6,506 bases of DNA from Roseburia sp. Its GTDB lineage: Bacteria; Bacillota; Clostridia; Lachnospirales; Lachnospiraceae. Every line of letters begins with the position of its first letter. Position 1 is the first letter of the stretch. Where the stretch lies: assembly GCA_030844625.1 (NCBI GenBank), contig JAUUNJ010000144.1:1-6506 (forward strand). Direction: 5' to 3'. The notes under the pieces were generated by a model. It was not told the DNA's origin. It did no database searches and saw nothing but the letters and a program-made list of their open reading frames with translations. A program made the position numbers and the translations under genes. Positions 1-6,401 of this stretch are shown piece after piece.

Positions 1-1337
1 GAATGGACGAAAATGTACTGGGGAGAGAAGTACATGATGTTAATGTTCTGACTGTCATTGCAAGTGAAAGCTATGACAGTTTTGCAAAGGGACTGCAGAG
101 TGAGATTGCGGAGGCAGTTGCAGACAGACCGAGATTTGTGACAGAAGAATTGTTTAGGGATAAGGTAATTAAAGATGGAAATGGCAATCAACTTGTAATT
201 GATAATGTACTTGCAGGTGAAATACGTTTCGATCTTATTGTAAACGGGTATATTGACAGGAAAGGAACCCTGACACAAAAATATTTTAAGGATAAGGCAG
301 ATGACAACATTAAAATCGCAGATGACATATCAGATTACACGGAGTCAATCATTGAAATCATTAATTCTGTATATGACAGTAATGCAGTAAAACCTGAAAA
401 TGCGCGCAGTAATAATGTAGAACTAAAGGTTATTGAGGATAAACTGGCAATGCCGGAATTTCAGGCATTATGGTCACAGATCAATAAAAAATCTTTTTAT
501 GTAGTAGATTTCGATACGGACGAACTGGTACAGAAATCCATAGAGGCATTAAACGAAAGACTGAGAGTGCCGAAAGTATATTTTCAGATTGAAAAAGGGG
601 AAATGAGTCAAATTGGTTCAAAAGAAGAACTGGAAAGAGGAGTTTCATTTCCAAAGAAAGAAGTATTGCATTCAGCTAAAACAAGGATTTCTGCCAGCAG
701 TAATGTGAAATATGATTTGGTTGGAAAACTGGTAGATGAAACCGGATTGACACGAAAGGCGGTAATTTCCATATTACAGGGGATTGAGAAAAGTGTGTTT
801 CAACAGTTCAGGAATAATCCGGAAGAATTTATTATAAAAGCCGGAAATCTGATTAATGATGAAAAGGCGGCTGCAATTGTTCAGCATATTACATATGATG
901 TATTGGATGAAAAATATAAGACAGATATATTTACGGAACCAACCATAAGAGGAAAGTTGGGTGTGAATGCCATGAAGACAGAGAAGAATTTGTATGATCA
1001 TATCATTTATGATTCTTCCAATGAACAGGATTTTGCAACAAAATTAGATCTGGATAGTGATGTTGCTGTATATGTAAAATTACCAAAGGGATTTTATATA
1101 AATACTCCGGTAGGACATTATAACCCTGACTGGGCAATCGCCTATTATGAAGGAACAGTAAAACATATTTATTTTGTGGCAGAAACAAAAGGGACAATGA
1201 GATCGATGGAACTAAGGGATATTGAAAAAGCAAAAATCCACTGTGCCAGAAAACATTTTTCAGCAATCAGCAACAATAATGTGGTATATGATGTGGTAGA
1301 CAGCTACAGGTCATTGTTGGATATTGTGATGAAGTAA
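1..1337 (+). CDS. res: Type III restriction enzyme Res subunit, C-terminal part (5' end outside window)
   Basis: This is the C-terminal part of the restriction/helicase subunit of a type III restriction-modification system, which with a Mod methyltransferase cuts unmethylated DNA after ATP-dependent translocation. The reading frame is open to the left edge (frame begins at base 3), so the ATG at 3 is probably internal; full-length Res proteins are roughly 900-1000 residues and 444 are visible. The visible part starts near the end of the helicase core (NVLTVIASESYDSFAKGLQ, a stretch typical of Res proteins just after the last helicase motif). The nuclease domain is near the C-terminus: NPDWAI with P375-D376 and FVAETKGT with E394 and K396 (numbered from base 3) give an intact PD-ExK site. 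The Walker A/B motifs and the mod gene must lie further left and cannot be checked. The 3' end looks natural, stopping at TAA 1335-1337. The family call is firm; activity of the whole system is unknown. Confidence 0.9.
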   Translation, partial: MDENVLGREVHDVNVLTVIASESYDSFAKGLQSEIAEAVADRPRFVTEELFRDKVIKDGNGNQLVIDNVLAGEIRFDLIVNGYIDRKGTLTQKYFKDKADDNIKIADDISDYTESIIEIINSVYDSNAVKPENARSNNVELKVIEDKLAMPEFQALWSQINKKSFYVVDFDTDELVQKSIEALNERLRVPKVYFQIEKGEMSQIGSKEELERGVSFPKKEVLHSAKTRISASSNVKYDLVGKLVDETGLTRKAVISILQGIEKSVFQQFRNNPEEFIIKAGNLINDEKAAAIVQHITYDVLDEKYKTDIFTEPTIRGKLGVNAMKTEKNLYDHIIYDSSNEQDFATKLDLDSDVAVYVKLPKGFYINTPVGHYNPDWAIAYYEGTVKHIYFVAETKGTMRSMELRDIEKAKIHCARKHFSAISNNNVVYDVVDSYRSLLDIVMK

Positions 1338-1340
1338 AAT

Positions 1341-1374
1341 CTATGTTAAAATTTTACATAGACTTTACATAGGT
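1341..1374 (+). promoter_or_regulatory. Candidate Pho-box-like operator: 11-bp direct repeat with overlapping dyad
   Basis: Two direct repeats, TTTACATAGAC at 1353-1363 and TTTACATAGGT at 1364-1374, match at 9 of 11 positions with an exact 11-bp period. PhoP/PhoB-type regulators bind tandem hexamer or heptamer sites (B. subtilis type TT[ATC]ACA) repeated about every 11 bp, so the TTTACA core fits. The first copy also forms the right arm of an imperfect dyad: CTATGT at 1341-1346 against ACATAG at 1356-1361, with one internal mismatch. The site lies between the res stop and the Na+/Pi transporter, whose downstream neighbours encode a PhoB/PhoR-like pair. Binding is an inference. Confidence 0.5.
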
Positions 1375-1375
1375 C

Positions 1376-1384
1376 TGATATGGT
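1376..1384 (+). promoter_or_regulatory. Candidate extended -10 promoter element for the Na+/Pi transporter
   Basis: TGA-TATGGT is an extended -10 (TGn) followed by a hexamer matching TATAAT at 4 of 6 positions. No good -35 is found at the usual distance; instead the TTTACA repeats occupy roughly -38 to -21 relative to a start near 1391. Regulator-dependent promoters with a weak -35 often look like this. The hexamer is only moderate, and A/T-rich alternatives exist (AATAAT at 1401-1406, GATAAT at 1418-1423), so the exact position is uncertain. Confidence 0.35.
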
Positions 1385-1445
1385 GTGGATGTGAAAACTT
1401 AATAATTAAAAAAATACGATAATTATTTAGGAGAAAATTAGGATT

Positions 1446-3074
1446 ATGTACGAGATGCTTATAGGATTGCTTAGCGGACTGGCTTTATTCCTGTTTGGAA
1501 TGAAGTATATGAGTGAGAGTTTACAGCAGGCAGCAGGTGAGAAACTAAGAGGCTTTTTAGACAGGTGTACGAAAAATAAGTATGTAGCGGTAGTATTTGG
1601 AGCTTTGTTTACAGCCTTTATACAGTCTTCCGGTGCTACAACTGTTATGGAAGTAAGTTTTGTAAATGCCGGAATATTAACACTGGAAAAGTCCGTTGGA
1701 CTTACATTTGGTGCCAACATAGGTACAACCATTACATCCCAGATGGTATCATTAAAACTTACAGACGCAGCTCCGTTTATATTGTTTATCGGTGCAGCGA
1801 TTTTAATGTTTGGAAAGAAGCCTTTATTAAAAAAGATTGCATCTGTAATATTTGGATTTGGTGCGCTTTTTCAGGGAATCAAGCTGATGACAGAGGCACT
1901 GGCACTGGTTCCGAATTTCCCTACATTAGTGAATGTATTTAAATCATTGGAGAATCCTGTAATTGCATTGTTATTGGGATTAATTTTTACGATTATTGTG
2001 CAGAGTTCTTCCGTTACGGTCAGCGTGCTGGTACTTTTAGCAGGTTCCGGTCTTGTAGAACCAATGTCCTGCTGGTATTTTATGCTGGGTGCCTATATTG
2101 GAGCATGTACACCTGCGGTTATGGCTGCAATGAACAGCAATAAAGAAGCAAAGAGAACGGCTTTGATTCACGTAATGTTTAATGTTTTAGGCATGATTGT
2201 GCTGGCTATTGTGTTGGGATTGGCAGGCGAACCGATTATGAAAGCGATTAGCACCATTTCAGGAGAGGGCAATTTAAAGAGATTTGTTGCCAATTCAGAT
2301 ACAATATTTAAAGTGACTATGACTCTCATTGCATTACCTTTGAGCAATTTGATGGTATGTCTGTCAAAGAAAATTATTAAATCAAATGGAAAAGAGCATG
2401 AAGAGGGAGAGATGGTCCTGAAATATATTGGCAGTTCCGGTACCCCAACTGTTTCTACGGCGGTGGTAGAGATTGTACAGGAAATTGAGAGAATGTCTCT
2501 TATGGTAAAGGAAAACCTGCAGGCATCCATGAAATCCCTTCTGAAAAATGACAGAAGTGAAGCGGATGAAATTTATAAACGTGAAAAATATATTGATTAT
2601 CTAAGCCATAGGATTACAGAATATATGGTTAAGGCAAATCAGTATGAACTTCCGTTAAATGACAGGGCAAGACTTGGTGGTTTGTTCCATGTTGTTATTG
2701 ATATTGAAAGAATCGGAGATCATGCTATTAACATTATGGATGATGCCGTTAAAGAGAAAGACAATAAGATCAGTTTTTCAGAAGACGGAAACAGACAGAT
2801 TAAAGAGATGTATGATAAAGTCATCGAAATTTATGACAAGGCAGTCAAAATATTTGTTACTATGGACAAGACCTGTTTTGATGAAATTAATGTATTAGAA
2901 GATACGATTGACCAGATGCAGATTGATTGCCAGGAGGGACATGTTAAGAGAATGTCAGAAGAAAAGTGTTCTATTGAGGCGGGACTTATTTTTACCGACC
3001 TGGTAATTGGTCTTGAAAGAATTGCAGACCATGCAACAAATATTGCGTATTCTATTTTACCTGAAAGACAATAA
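1446..3074 (+). CDS. Na+/phosphate cotransporter family protein with C-terminal PhoU-like domain
   Basis: A 542-residue inner-membrane transporter of the NptA/YjbB type (Na_Pi_cotrans), predicted to carry inorganic phosphate coupled to sodium. The membrane part (about residues 1-310) contains two inverted-repeat units, each with the family QSS signature: FIQSSGATT with Q60-S61-S62 and IVQSSSVTV with Q186-S187-S188. The first unit has GANIGTTIT at 89-97; the second has the diverged GAYIGACTPA at 215-224. The cytoplasmic tail (about 335-540) is PhoU-like, with the two characteristic repeats ERIGDHAINI (421-430) and ERIADHATNI (524-533). Length and architecture are normal for bacterial members. 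The ATG start at 1446 has AGGAG at 1429-1433, 12 bases upstream, slightly far; the next in-frame ATG (residue 4) is a possible alternative. The linked PhoB/PhoR-like genes support phosphate as substrate, though direction (import or export) cannot be told from sequence. Confidence 0.92.
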   Translation: MYEMLIGLLSGLALFLFGMKYMSESLQQAAGEKLRGFLDRCTKNKYVAVVFGALFTAFIQSSGATTVMEVSFVNAGILTLEKSVGLTFGANIGTTITSQMVSLKLTDAAPFILFIGAAILMFGKKPLLKKIASVIFGFGALFQGIKLMTEALALVPNFPTLVNVFKSLENPVIALLLGLIFTIIVQSSSVTVSVLVLLAGSGLVEPMSCWYFMLGAYIGACTPAVMAAMNSNKEAKRTALIHVMFNVLGMIVLAIVLGLAGEPIMKAISTISGEGNLKRFVANSDTIFKVTMTLIALPLSNLMVCLSKKIIKSNGKEHEEGEMVLKYIGSSGTPTVSTAVVEIVQEIERMSLMVKENLQASMKSLLKNDRSEADEIYKREKYIDYLSHRITEYMVKANQYELPLNDRARLGGLFHVVIDIERIGDHAINIMDDAVKEKDNKISFSEDGNRQIKEMYDKVIEIYDKAVKIFVTMDKTCFDEINVLEDTIDQMQIDCQEGHVKRMSEEKCSIEAGLIFTDLVIGLERIADHATNIAYSILPERQ

Positions 3075-3082
3075 CATTTTTA

Positions 3083-3106
3083 TTTTGCCTGCAGCTGCAG
3101 GCAAAA
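3083..3106. repeat. Perfect 24-bp palindrome between transporter and response regulator
   Basis: Arms TTTTGCCTGC (3083-3092) and GCAGGCAAAA (3097-3106) flank AGCT, which is itself palindromic, giving a perfect 24-bp inverted repeat. As RNA it would make a 10-bp stem with a 4-base loop, extendable by three A-U pairs beyond one A/A mismatch (3079-3081 with 3108-3110). It begins 8 bases after the transporter stop. The flanks are T-rich before and A-rich after, on both strands when read 5'->3', so there is no U-tract after the hairpin and it is not a canonical intrinsic terminator in either direction. It may be an mRNA stability or processing hairpin, or a protein-binding dyad. Confidence 0.85.
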
Positions 3107-3140
3107 AAAATACCCAGAATCAGTAACAAGGAATGAGAAA

Positions 3141-3827
3141 ATGCAGAAAATATATATTGTTGAGGATGACAAAAATATAGCAGAAATAGAGCAGTTTGCG
3201 CTTAAAAATGTGGGATATGATGTTTTAACATTTGGGACAGCCAGGGATTTTGAAAAAAAATTGCAGGAGGAATATCCGGCATTGATTATTATGGATATTA
3301 TGCTTCCGGACAGAGACGGATTATCTATTGTGAAAGATTTGAGAGGGCACTCCTCCACGGCAAAAATTCCTGTCATAATGGTTACGGCAAAAACATCCGA
3401 GATGGATAAGGTTAAGGGGCTTGACCAGGGGGCTGACGATTATATGACCAAACCATTTGGGATTATGGAATTGATATCCAGAGTAAAGGCAATGCTCAGA
3501 AGAGCGAATTCCGGGGAGATAGAACAGGTCATTGAGTTTGACGGAATCGTTATGGATGATGCGAAACATCAGGTCAAAGTAGATGGAAAAGAATGTGAAT
3601 TTACATATAAAGAATATCAGTTGCTGAAAATGCTGATGCAGAACTCGGGCATTGTACTGCAGCGTGGACAAATTCTGGACAGAGTGTGGGGAATTGATTA
3701 TGAGGGAGAATCCAGAACGCTTGATATGCATATAAAGACTTTGCGGCATAAACTGGGTGAAAAGGGTGCATTGGTGCAGACTGTAAGAAATGTAGGGTAT
3801 ACATTGAATTACAGAAAGGAAAAATAA
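3141..3827 (+). CDS. OmpR/PhoB-family response regulator (PhoP/PhoB-like)
   Basis: A 228-residue cytoplasmic transcription factor of a two-component system. Residues 1-120 form the receiver domain: acidic pocket E8-D9-D10, phospho-acceptor D52 in IIMDIMLPD, T82 in MVTAKT and K104 in MTKPF, so all phosphorylation residues are present. Residues about 130-226 form the OmpR-type winged helix, with the recognition-helix region around SRTLDMHIKTLRHKLGEKG and the closing wing VRNVGYTL. The ATG at 3141 is preceded by AAGGA at 3128-3132, 8 bases away. It lies 66 bases after the Na+/Pi transporter and one base before the kinase GTG, so it is almost certainly co-transcribed with the kinase and perhaps with the transporter. 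The context suggests a phosphate-responsive PhoP/PhoB role; the exact ortholog cannot be fixed without a tree. OmpR-family proteins bind 10-11-bp direct repeats, matching the site at 1353-1374. Confidence 0.9.
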   Translation: MQKIYIVEDDKNIAEIEQFALKNVGYDVLTFGTARDFEKKLQEEYPALIIMDIMLPDRDGLSIVKDLRGHSSTAKIPVIMVTAKTSEMDKVKGLDQGADDYMTKPFGIMELISRVKAMLRRANSGEIEQVIEFDGIVMDDAKHQVKVDGKECEFTYKEYQLLKMLMQNSGIVLQRGQILDRVWGIDYEGESRTLDMHIKTLRHKLGEKGALVQTVRNVGYTLNYRKEK

Positions 3828-3831
3828 AGTG
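3816..3831 (+). promoter_or_regulatory. Ribosome binding site and GTG start of the sensor kinase
   Basis: AAGGA at 3816-3820 lies inside the last codons of the response regulator and is 8 bases from GTG 3829-3831. This spacing, plus the one-base gap after the regulator stop (TAA 3825-3827), selects GTG as the start and points to translational coupling. The next in-frame ATG is at residue 9, inside the first membrane helix, and would remove its basic N-terminal flank (KKK). Confidence 0.75.
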
Positions 3832-5154
3832 AAAAAGAAGCTTTATATAAGAATGACTATAATTTCTGTTATTGTCATGATGGTTACCATGATAATAACC
3901 GTGGGTATATTCTATAATCTGTTCAGCAAGCAGGTTATGGAGGATTTAAAAACTCACGTTCACATATTAAAGACAACGGAAGCAGTTCTTGAATATATTG
4001 AAGAAGATTTTGACCCTAAGATTGATAATTTGAGAATTACGGTGATTAACTTTGAGGGAACCGTAAATTATGATAGTAATGCTGACATTGGTTCCATGGA
4101 TAACCACGGAAACAGACCGGAAGTATATGATGCGATAAAAAACGGTGCCGGACAGGCAATCAGAAGGTCTAATACACTGGATAAAAATACATATTATTAT
4201 GCAGAAAAGTTAAAAGACGGGCAGATACTCCGTGTGGCGAAAGAGGCAGGGAATATATGGCAGTTTTGTATCAAAATTCTGCCGGTGCTTGTAGCAGAAC
4301 TGCTGTTTGCAGTTGCAATTTGTATTATAGCAGCCAGGTATCTGGCAAGAAAATTAATAGAGCCCATTGAACTTTTGGCACAGAATCTTGACAGCGATGT
4401 GAAGATGGAAGCATATGAGGAAATTCAGCCCTTTCTGGATAAGATTCACAGTCAGCATAAGGATTTAAAGAAAAGCACTAAAATGCGTCAGGAGTTTACT
4501 GCAAATGTTTCCCATGAGTTAAAAACGCCGTTGGCATCCATTTCAGGATATGCGGAGTTAATTGAGACTGGGATGGCTAAGAATGAGGATATTCAGCATT
4601 TTGCCAGCGAAATCCACAAAAATTCAATACGGCTGCTGGCACTGATTAATGACATCATAGAGCTTTCACAGCTTGATGTAATGGATCATGAAATGTTAAC
4701 ACAGCCCATAAGACTGGATGAGGAAGCAATAAGTTGTGTAGATATGTTACAGATGCATGCGGAAAAACACAATATAAGCATTGTGACGGACAGAATTGAG
4801 TCAGATTGTGTAATTGAGGCAAATCAGGAAATGATACAGGAAGTTGTATATAATCTTTGCGATAATGCCATCAGGTATAATAAGCCGCAGGGACATGTAC
4901 TGGTGTCTGTTTTCAGAGAACAGGATAAAATCATTCTTCAGGTCAGGGATGACGGTATAGGAATTCCTGAAGAGGAACAAAAAAGAATTTTTGAAAGGTT
5001 CTACAGAGTTGATAAGGCCAGATCCAAGAAGACAGGAGGAACCGGTCTTGGTCTCGCCATTGTAAAACATATTGCAGAACAGCATAATGCGGAGATAACA
5101 ATTTGTAGCAAAGTGGAAGAAGGAACAACAATATCCTTGATTTTTCATACATAA
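3829..5154 (+). CDS. PhoR-like membrane sensor histidine kinase
   Basis: A 441-residue sensor kinase, partner of the preceding response regulator. Segments in order: basic start, membrane helix 1 (about 9-30), an extracytoplasmic sensor region of about 115 residues (31-145) containing the motif NYDSNAD (81-86) and DNHGNRPEV (91-99), a pattern I recognise from Firmicutes PhoR-like kinases; membrane helix 2 (about 148-169); a short HAMP-like linker beginning ARKLIEPIE (173-181). The HisKA H-box is NVSHELKTPL with phospho-acceptor H229. The ATPase domain has the N-box NLCDNAIRYN (342-351), G1 box DDGIGI (374-379), F-box RIFERFYRVD and G2 box GGTGLGLA (403-410). All catalytic motifs are intact. 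The likely signal is phosphate status, possibly through the PhoU-tailed transporter upstream, but the ligand is unknown. The start is GTG with a good ribosome site in the upstream gene. No clear intrinsic terminator follows in the 57-base gap before the next gene. Confidence 0.9.
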   Translation: MKKKLYIRMTIISVIVMMVTMIITVGIFYNLFSKQVMEDLKTHVHILKTTEAVLEYIEEDFDPKIDNLRITVINFEGTVNYDSNADIGSMDNHGNRPEVYDAIKNGAGQAIRRSNTLDKNTYYYAEKLKDGQILRVAKEAGNIWQFCIKILPVLVAELLFAVAICIIAARYLARKLIEPIELLAQNLDSDVKMEAYEEIQPFLDKIHSQHKDLKKSTKMRQEFTANVSHELKTPLASISGYAELIETGMAKNEDIQHFASEIHKNSIRLLALINDIIELSQLDVMDHEMLTQPIRLDEEAISCVDMLQMHAEKHNISIVTDRIESDCVIEANQEMIQEVVYNLCDNAIRYNKPQGHVLVSVFREQDKIILQVRDDGIGIPEEEQKRIFERFYRVDKARSKKTGGTGLGLAIVKHIAEQHNAEITICSKVEEGTTISLIFHT

Positions 5155-5211
5155 AATATTATTTTTGGTAAAAAATAGCCCATATACAAACTAGTAAAAA
5201 GGGGTTTTGTT

Positions 5212-5640
5212 ATGTGGGGAATCATTATTGCATTAATATCAGGAGCGCTTATGAGCGTTCAGGGAGTTTTTAATACGGAAGTGACAAAAGGCAGCAGCTT
5301 GTGGGCGGCAAATTCGTGGGTACAGCTGACAGCCTTTTTTGTTTGCATTGTTGCCTGGTTTGTCACGGGACGGCAGAATGTTACAGGAATGTTTCACATT
5401 GACCACAAATATATGTTGCTGGGAGGTGTAATAGGAGCATTTATAACACTGACTGTAATAAAAAGCATGGAGAGTCTGGGACCGGCTCAGGCGGTTCTTT
5501 TAATAGTAGTCTCTCAAATAATAGTTGCTTATTTAATCGAGGTTTTCGGTTTGTTCGGGGTGGAAAAAACCGGATTTGAGTGGACGAAACTGGCAGGTGC
5601 AGTAGTTGCCATTGTGGGAATATTTATTTTTGAACGTTGA
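5212..5640 (+). CDS. YdcZ/DUF606-family small DMT-type membrane protein
   Basis: A 142-residue, very hydrophobic protein with about five membrane helices (roughly 2-20, 34-52, 68-86, 91-113, 124-140). The opening WGIIIALISGALMSVQGVFN, the central GGVIGAFITL and SLGPAQAVLLIVVSQIIVAYLIE, and the end TKLAGAVVAIVGIFIFER are typical of the DUF606/YdcZ family, half-length relatives of the drug/metabolite transporter superfamily that probably act as dimers. The substrate is unknown for most members. The start ATG has a strong purine-rich site, AAAAAGGGG at 5196-5204, 7 bases upstream. Only one copy is present here, although these half-size proteins sometimes come in adjacent pairs. It sits 57 bases after the kinase and may be read from the same transcript, but its link to phosphate control is not evident. 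Confidence 0.85.
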   Translation: MWGIIIALISGALMSVQGVFNTEVTKGSSLWAANSWVQLTAFFVCIVAWFVTGRQNVTGMFHIDHKYMLLGGVIGAFITLTVIKSMESLGPAQAVLLIVVSQIIVAYLIEVFGLFGVEKTGFEWTKLAGAVVAIVGIFIFER

Positions 5641-5642
5641 AA

Positions 5643-5686
5643 ATCAGTTATGAATCAGTCATTCCTGCAAGAATTCTGCAAAAATT
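5643..5686 (+). repeat. Four contiguous 11-bp units: two pairs of direct repeats, candidate operator
   Basis: The 44 bases starting 3 bases after the YdcZ-family stop codon divide into four 11-mers: ATCAGTTATGA (5643), ATCAGTCATTC (5654), CTGCAAGAATT (5665) and CTGCAAAAATT (5676). Units 1 and 2 share their first six bases plus two later ones; units 3 and 4 match at 10 of 11. Exact 11-bp phase over four units places equivalent bases on one face of the helix. The array ends 22 bp before the -35 of the comEA promoter. OmpR-family regulators, a family to which the downstream regulator may belong, bind such tandem repeats. The repeat is observed; the operator role is inferred. Confidence 0.5.
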
Positions 5687-5708
5687 ACAAAATTGTTAAA
5701 AATCATTA

Positions 5709-5737
5709 TTGATAACTGGAATTTATTTTTGTACAAT
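5709..5737 (+). promoter_or_regulatory. Sigma-A-type promoter for the comEA-like gene
   Basis: The -35 TTGATA (5709-5714) matches TTGACA at 5 of 6, the -10 TACAAT (5732-5737) matches TATAAT at 5 of 6, and the spacer is exactly 17 bp. Transcription would start near 5744, giving a leader of about 34 bases that contains the AAGGAG ribosome site (5767-5772). This is the best vegetative promoter in the window and would drive the comEA-like gene and the following response regulator. Confidence 0.7.
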
Positions 5738-5777
5738 TAGAATATGCATTCATGGGGAAACTCCAAAAGGAGAATGA

Positions 5778-6389
5778 ATGGATAAAGGTAAATTTTATAT
5801 AGGATTAATAGTAATTTTACTAAATGTGTTTTTGTCAGGATGCGGGAGCGAAGAAAACATCATTGCGTTGTCAACTGAAAATCATGACTCAGATAAGATA
5901 AAAGAAACTGTGATTGAAGAAACTTCTGGACAGTTCTTTGTTTATGTAAGCGGGGCAGTGAAAAAACCGGGAGTTTACTGCGTGAGCAGCAATTCAAGGA
6001 TATATCAGGTGATTGATATGGCAGGAGGAATGACAGACAAAGCACAAAAGGATTATCTCAATCTGGCAGAGAAAGTTTTTGATGGACAAAAGATACAGGT
6101 GATAACAAAAAAGCAGTTCAGAGAACTGAATAGCAAATCGGTTGAAAGTACAAAAACGGATATGGAAAGTATGGGAGCAGATCTTTTTCAGGCAGATATG
6201 GTTAACATCAACCATGCCACAGCAGAGCAGCTCACTTCCCTGCCGGGAATCGGAACTACAAAGGCGGCAGCCATAGTGGCATATAGAGATGAGAATGGTA
6301 ATTTTTCTTCAATAGAGGATATTAAGAATGTATCGGGAATAGGAGATGCCACATTTGCCAATATAGAATCAAGAATTACTGTTAATTAG
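5778..6389 (+). CDS. comEA: ComEA-like lipoprotein: SLBB domain plus helix-hairpin-helix DNA-binding domain
   Basis: A 203-residue predicted exported DNA-binding protein. The N-terminus has a lysine-containing start, a hydrophobic stretch (6-19) and the lipobox LSGC with C22, so it should be a lipid-anchored lipoprotein on the outer face of the membrane. Residues about 52-113 form an SLBB domain (FFVYVSGAVKKPGVY, then a IYQVIDMAGG segment). A polar linker (about 114-140) leads to the C-terminal ComEA-type tandem helix-hairpin-helix region (142-203): VNINHATAEQLTSLPGIG (first hairpin at 155-159) and IEDIKNVSGIG (second hairpin at 185-189). In naturally transformable Firmicutes, ComEA binds incoming double-stranded DNA at the cell surface. 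The length and domain order are normal for SLBB-ComEA proteins. No comEC or comEB follows; instead a response regulator begins 12 bases later, so a role in DNA uptake is likely but not proven. The ATG has AAGGAG 5 bases upstream. Confidence 0.88.
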   Translation: MDKGKFYIGLIVILLNVFLSGCGSEENIIALSTENHDSDKIKETVIEETSGQFFVYVSGAVKKPGVYCVSSNSRIYQVIDMAGGMTDKAQKDYLNLAEKVFDGQKIQVITKKQFRELNSKSVESTKTDMESMGADLFQADMVNINHATAEQLTSLPGIGTTKAAAIVAYRDENGNFSSIEDIKNVSGIGDATFANIESRITVN

Positions 6390-6401
6390 AAAGGGTAATT
6401 T

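Noticed and set aside
774..1266. Open frames of 75 and 87 codons on the - strand inside res
   Set aside because: They overlap a well-supported conserved coding region, lack recognisable domains or good ribosome sites, and read like reverse-strand shadows.
1341..1361. Dyad after the res stop as an intrinsic terminator
   Set aside because: The arms are A/T-rich with an internal mismatch and are followed by ACTTTACATAGG, not a run of T. It fits better as part of the regulatory region.
1427..2530. Open frames of 101 and 120 codons on the - strand inside the transporter
   Set aside because: They are antisense to a clear Na+/Pi transporter and show no family signature.
2659..2898. 79-codon + strand frame within the PhoU-like region
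   Set aside because: It is in an alternative frame of a conserved domain that carries the ERIGDHA motif in the main frame; no independent support.
3083..3106. Palindrome as a standard rho-independent terminator
   Set aside because: An A tract, not a T tract, follows the stem on both strands, so the required U-run is missing. Recorded instead as a repeat and a finding.
5160..5177. T-run/A-run structure between the kinase and the YdcZ-family gene as a terminator
   Set aside because: The stem would be five A-T pairs only, with no G/C and no following T tract; too weak to call.
5155..5211. Promoter for the YdcZ-family gene (TATACA at 5183-5188)
   Set aside because: No -35 with acceptable spacing; TTGGTA at 5165-5170 leaves only 12 bp.
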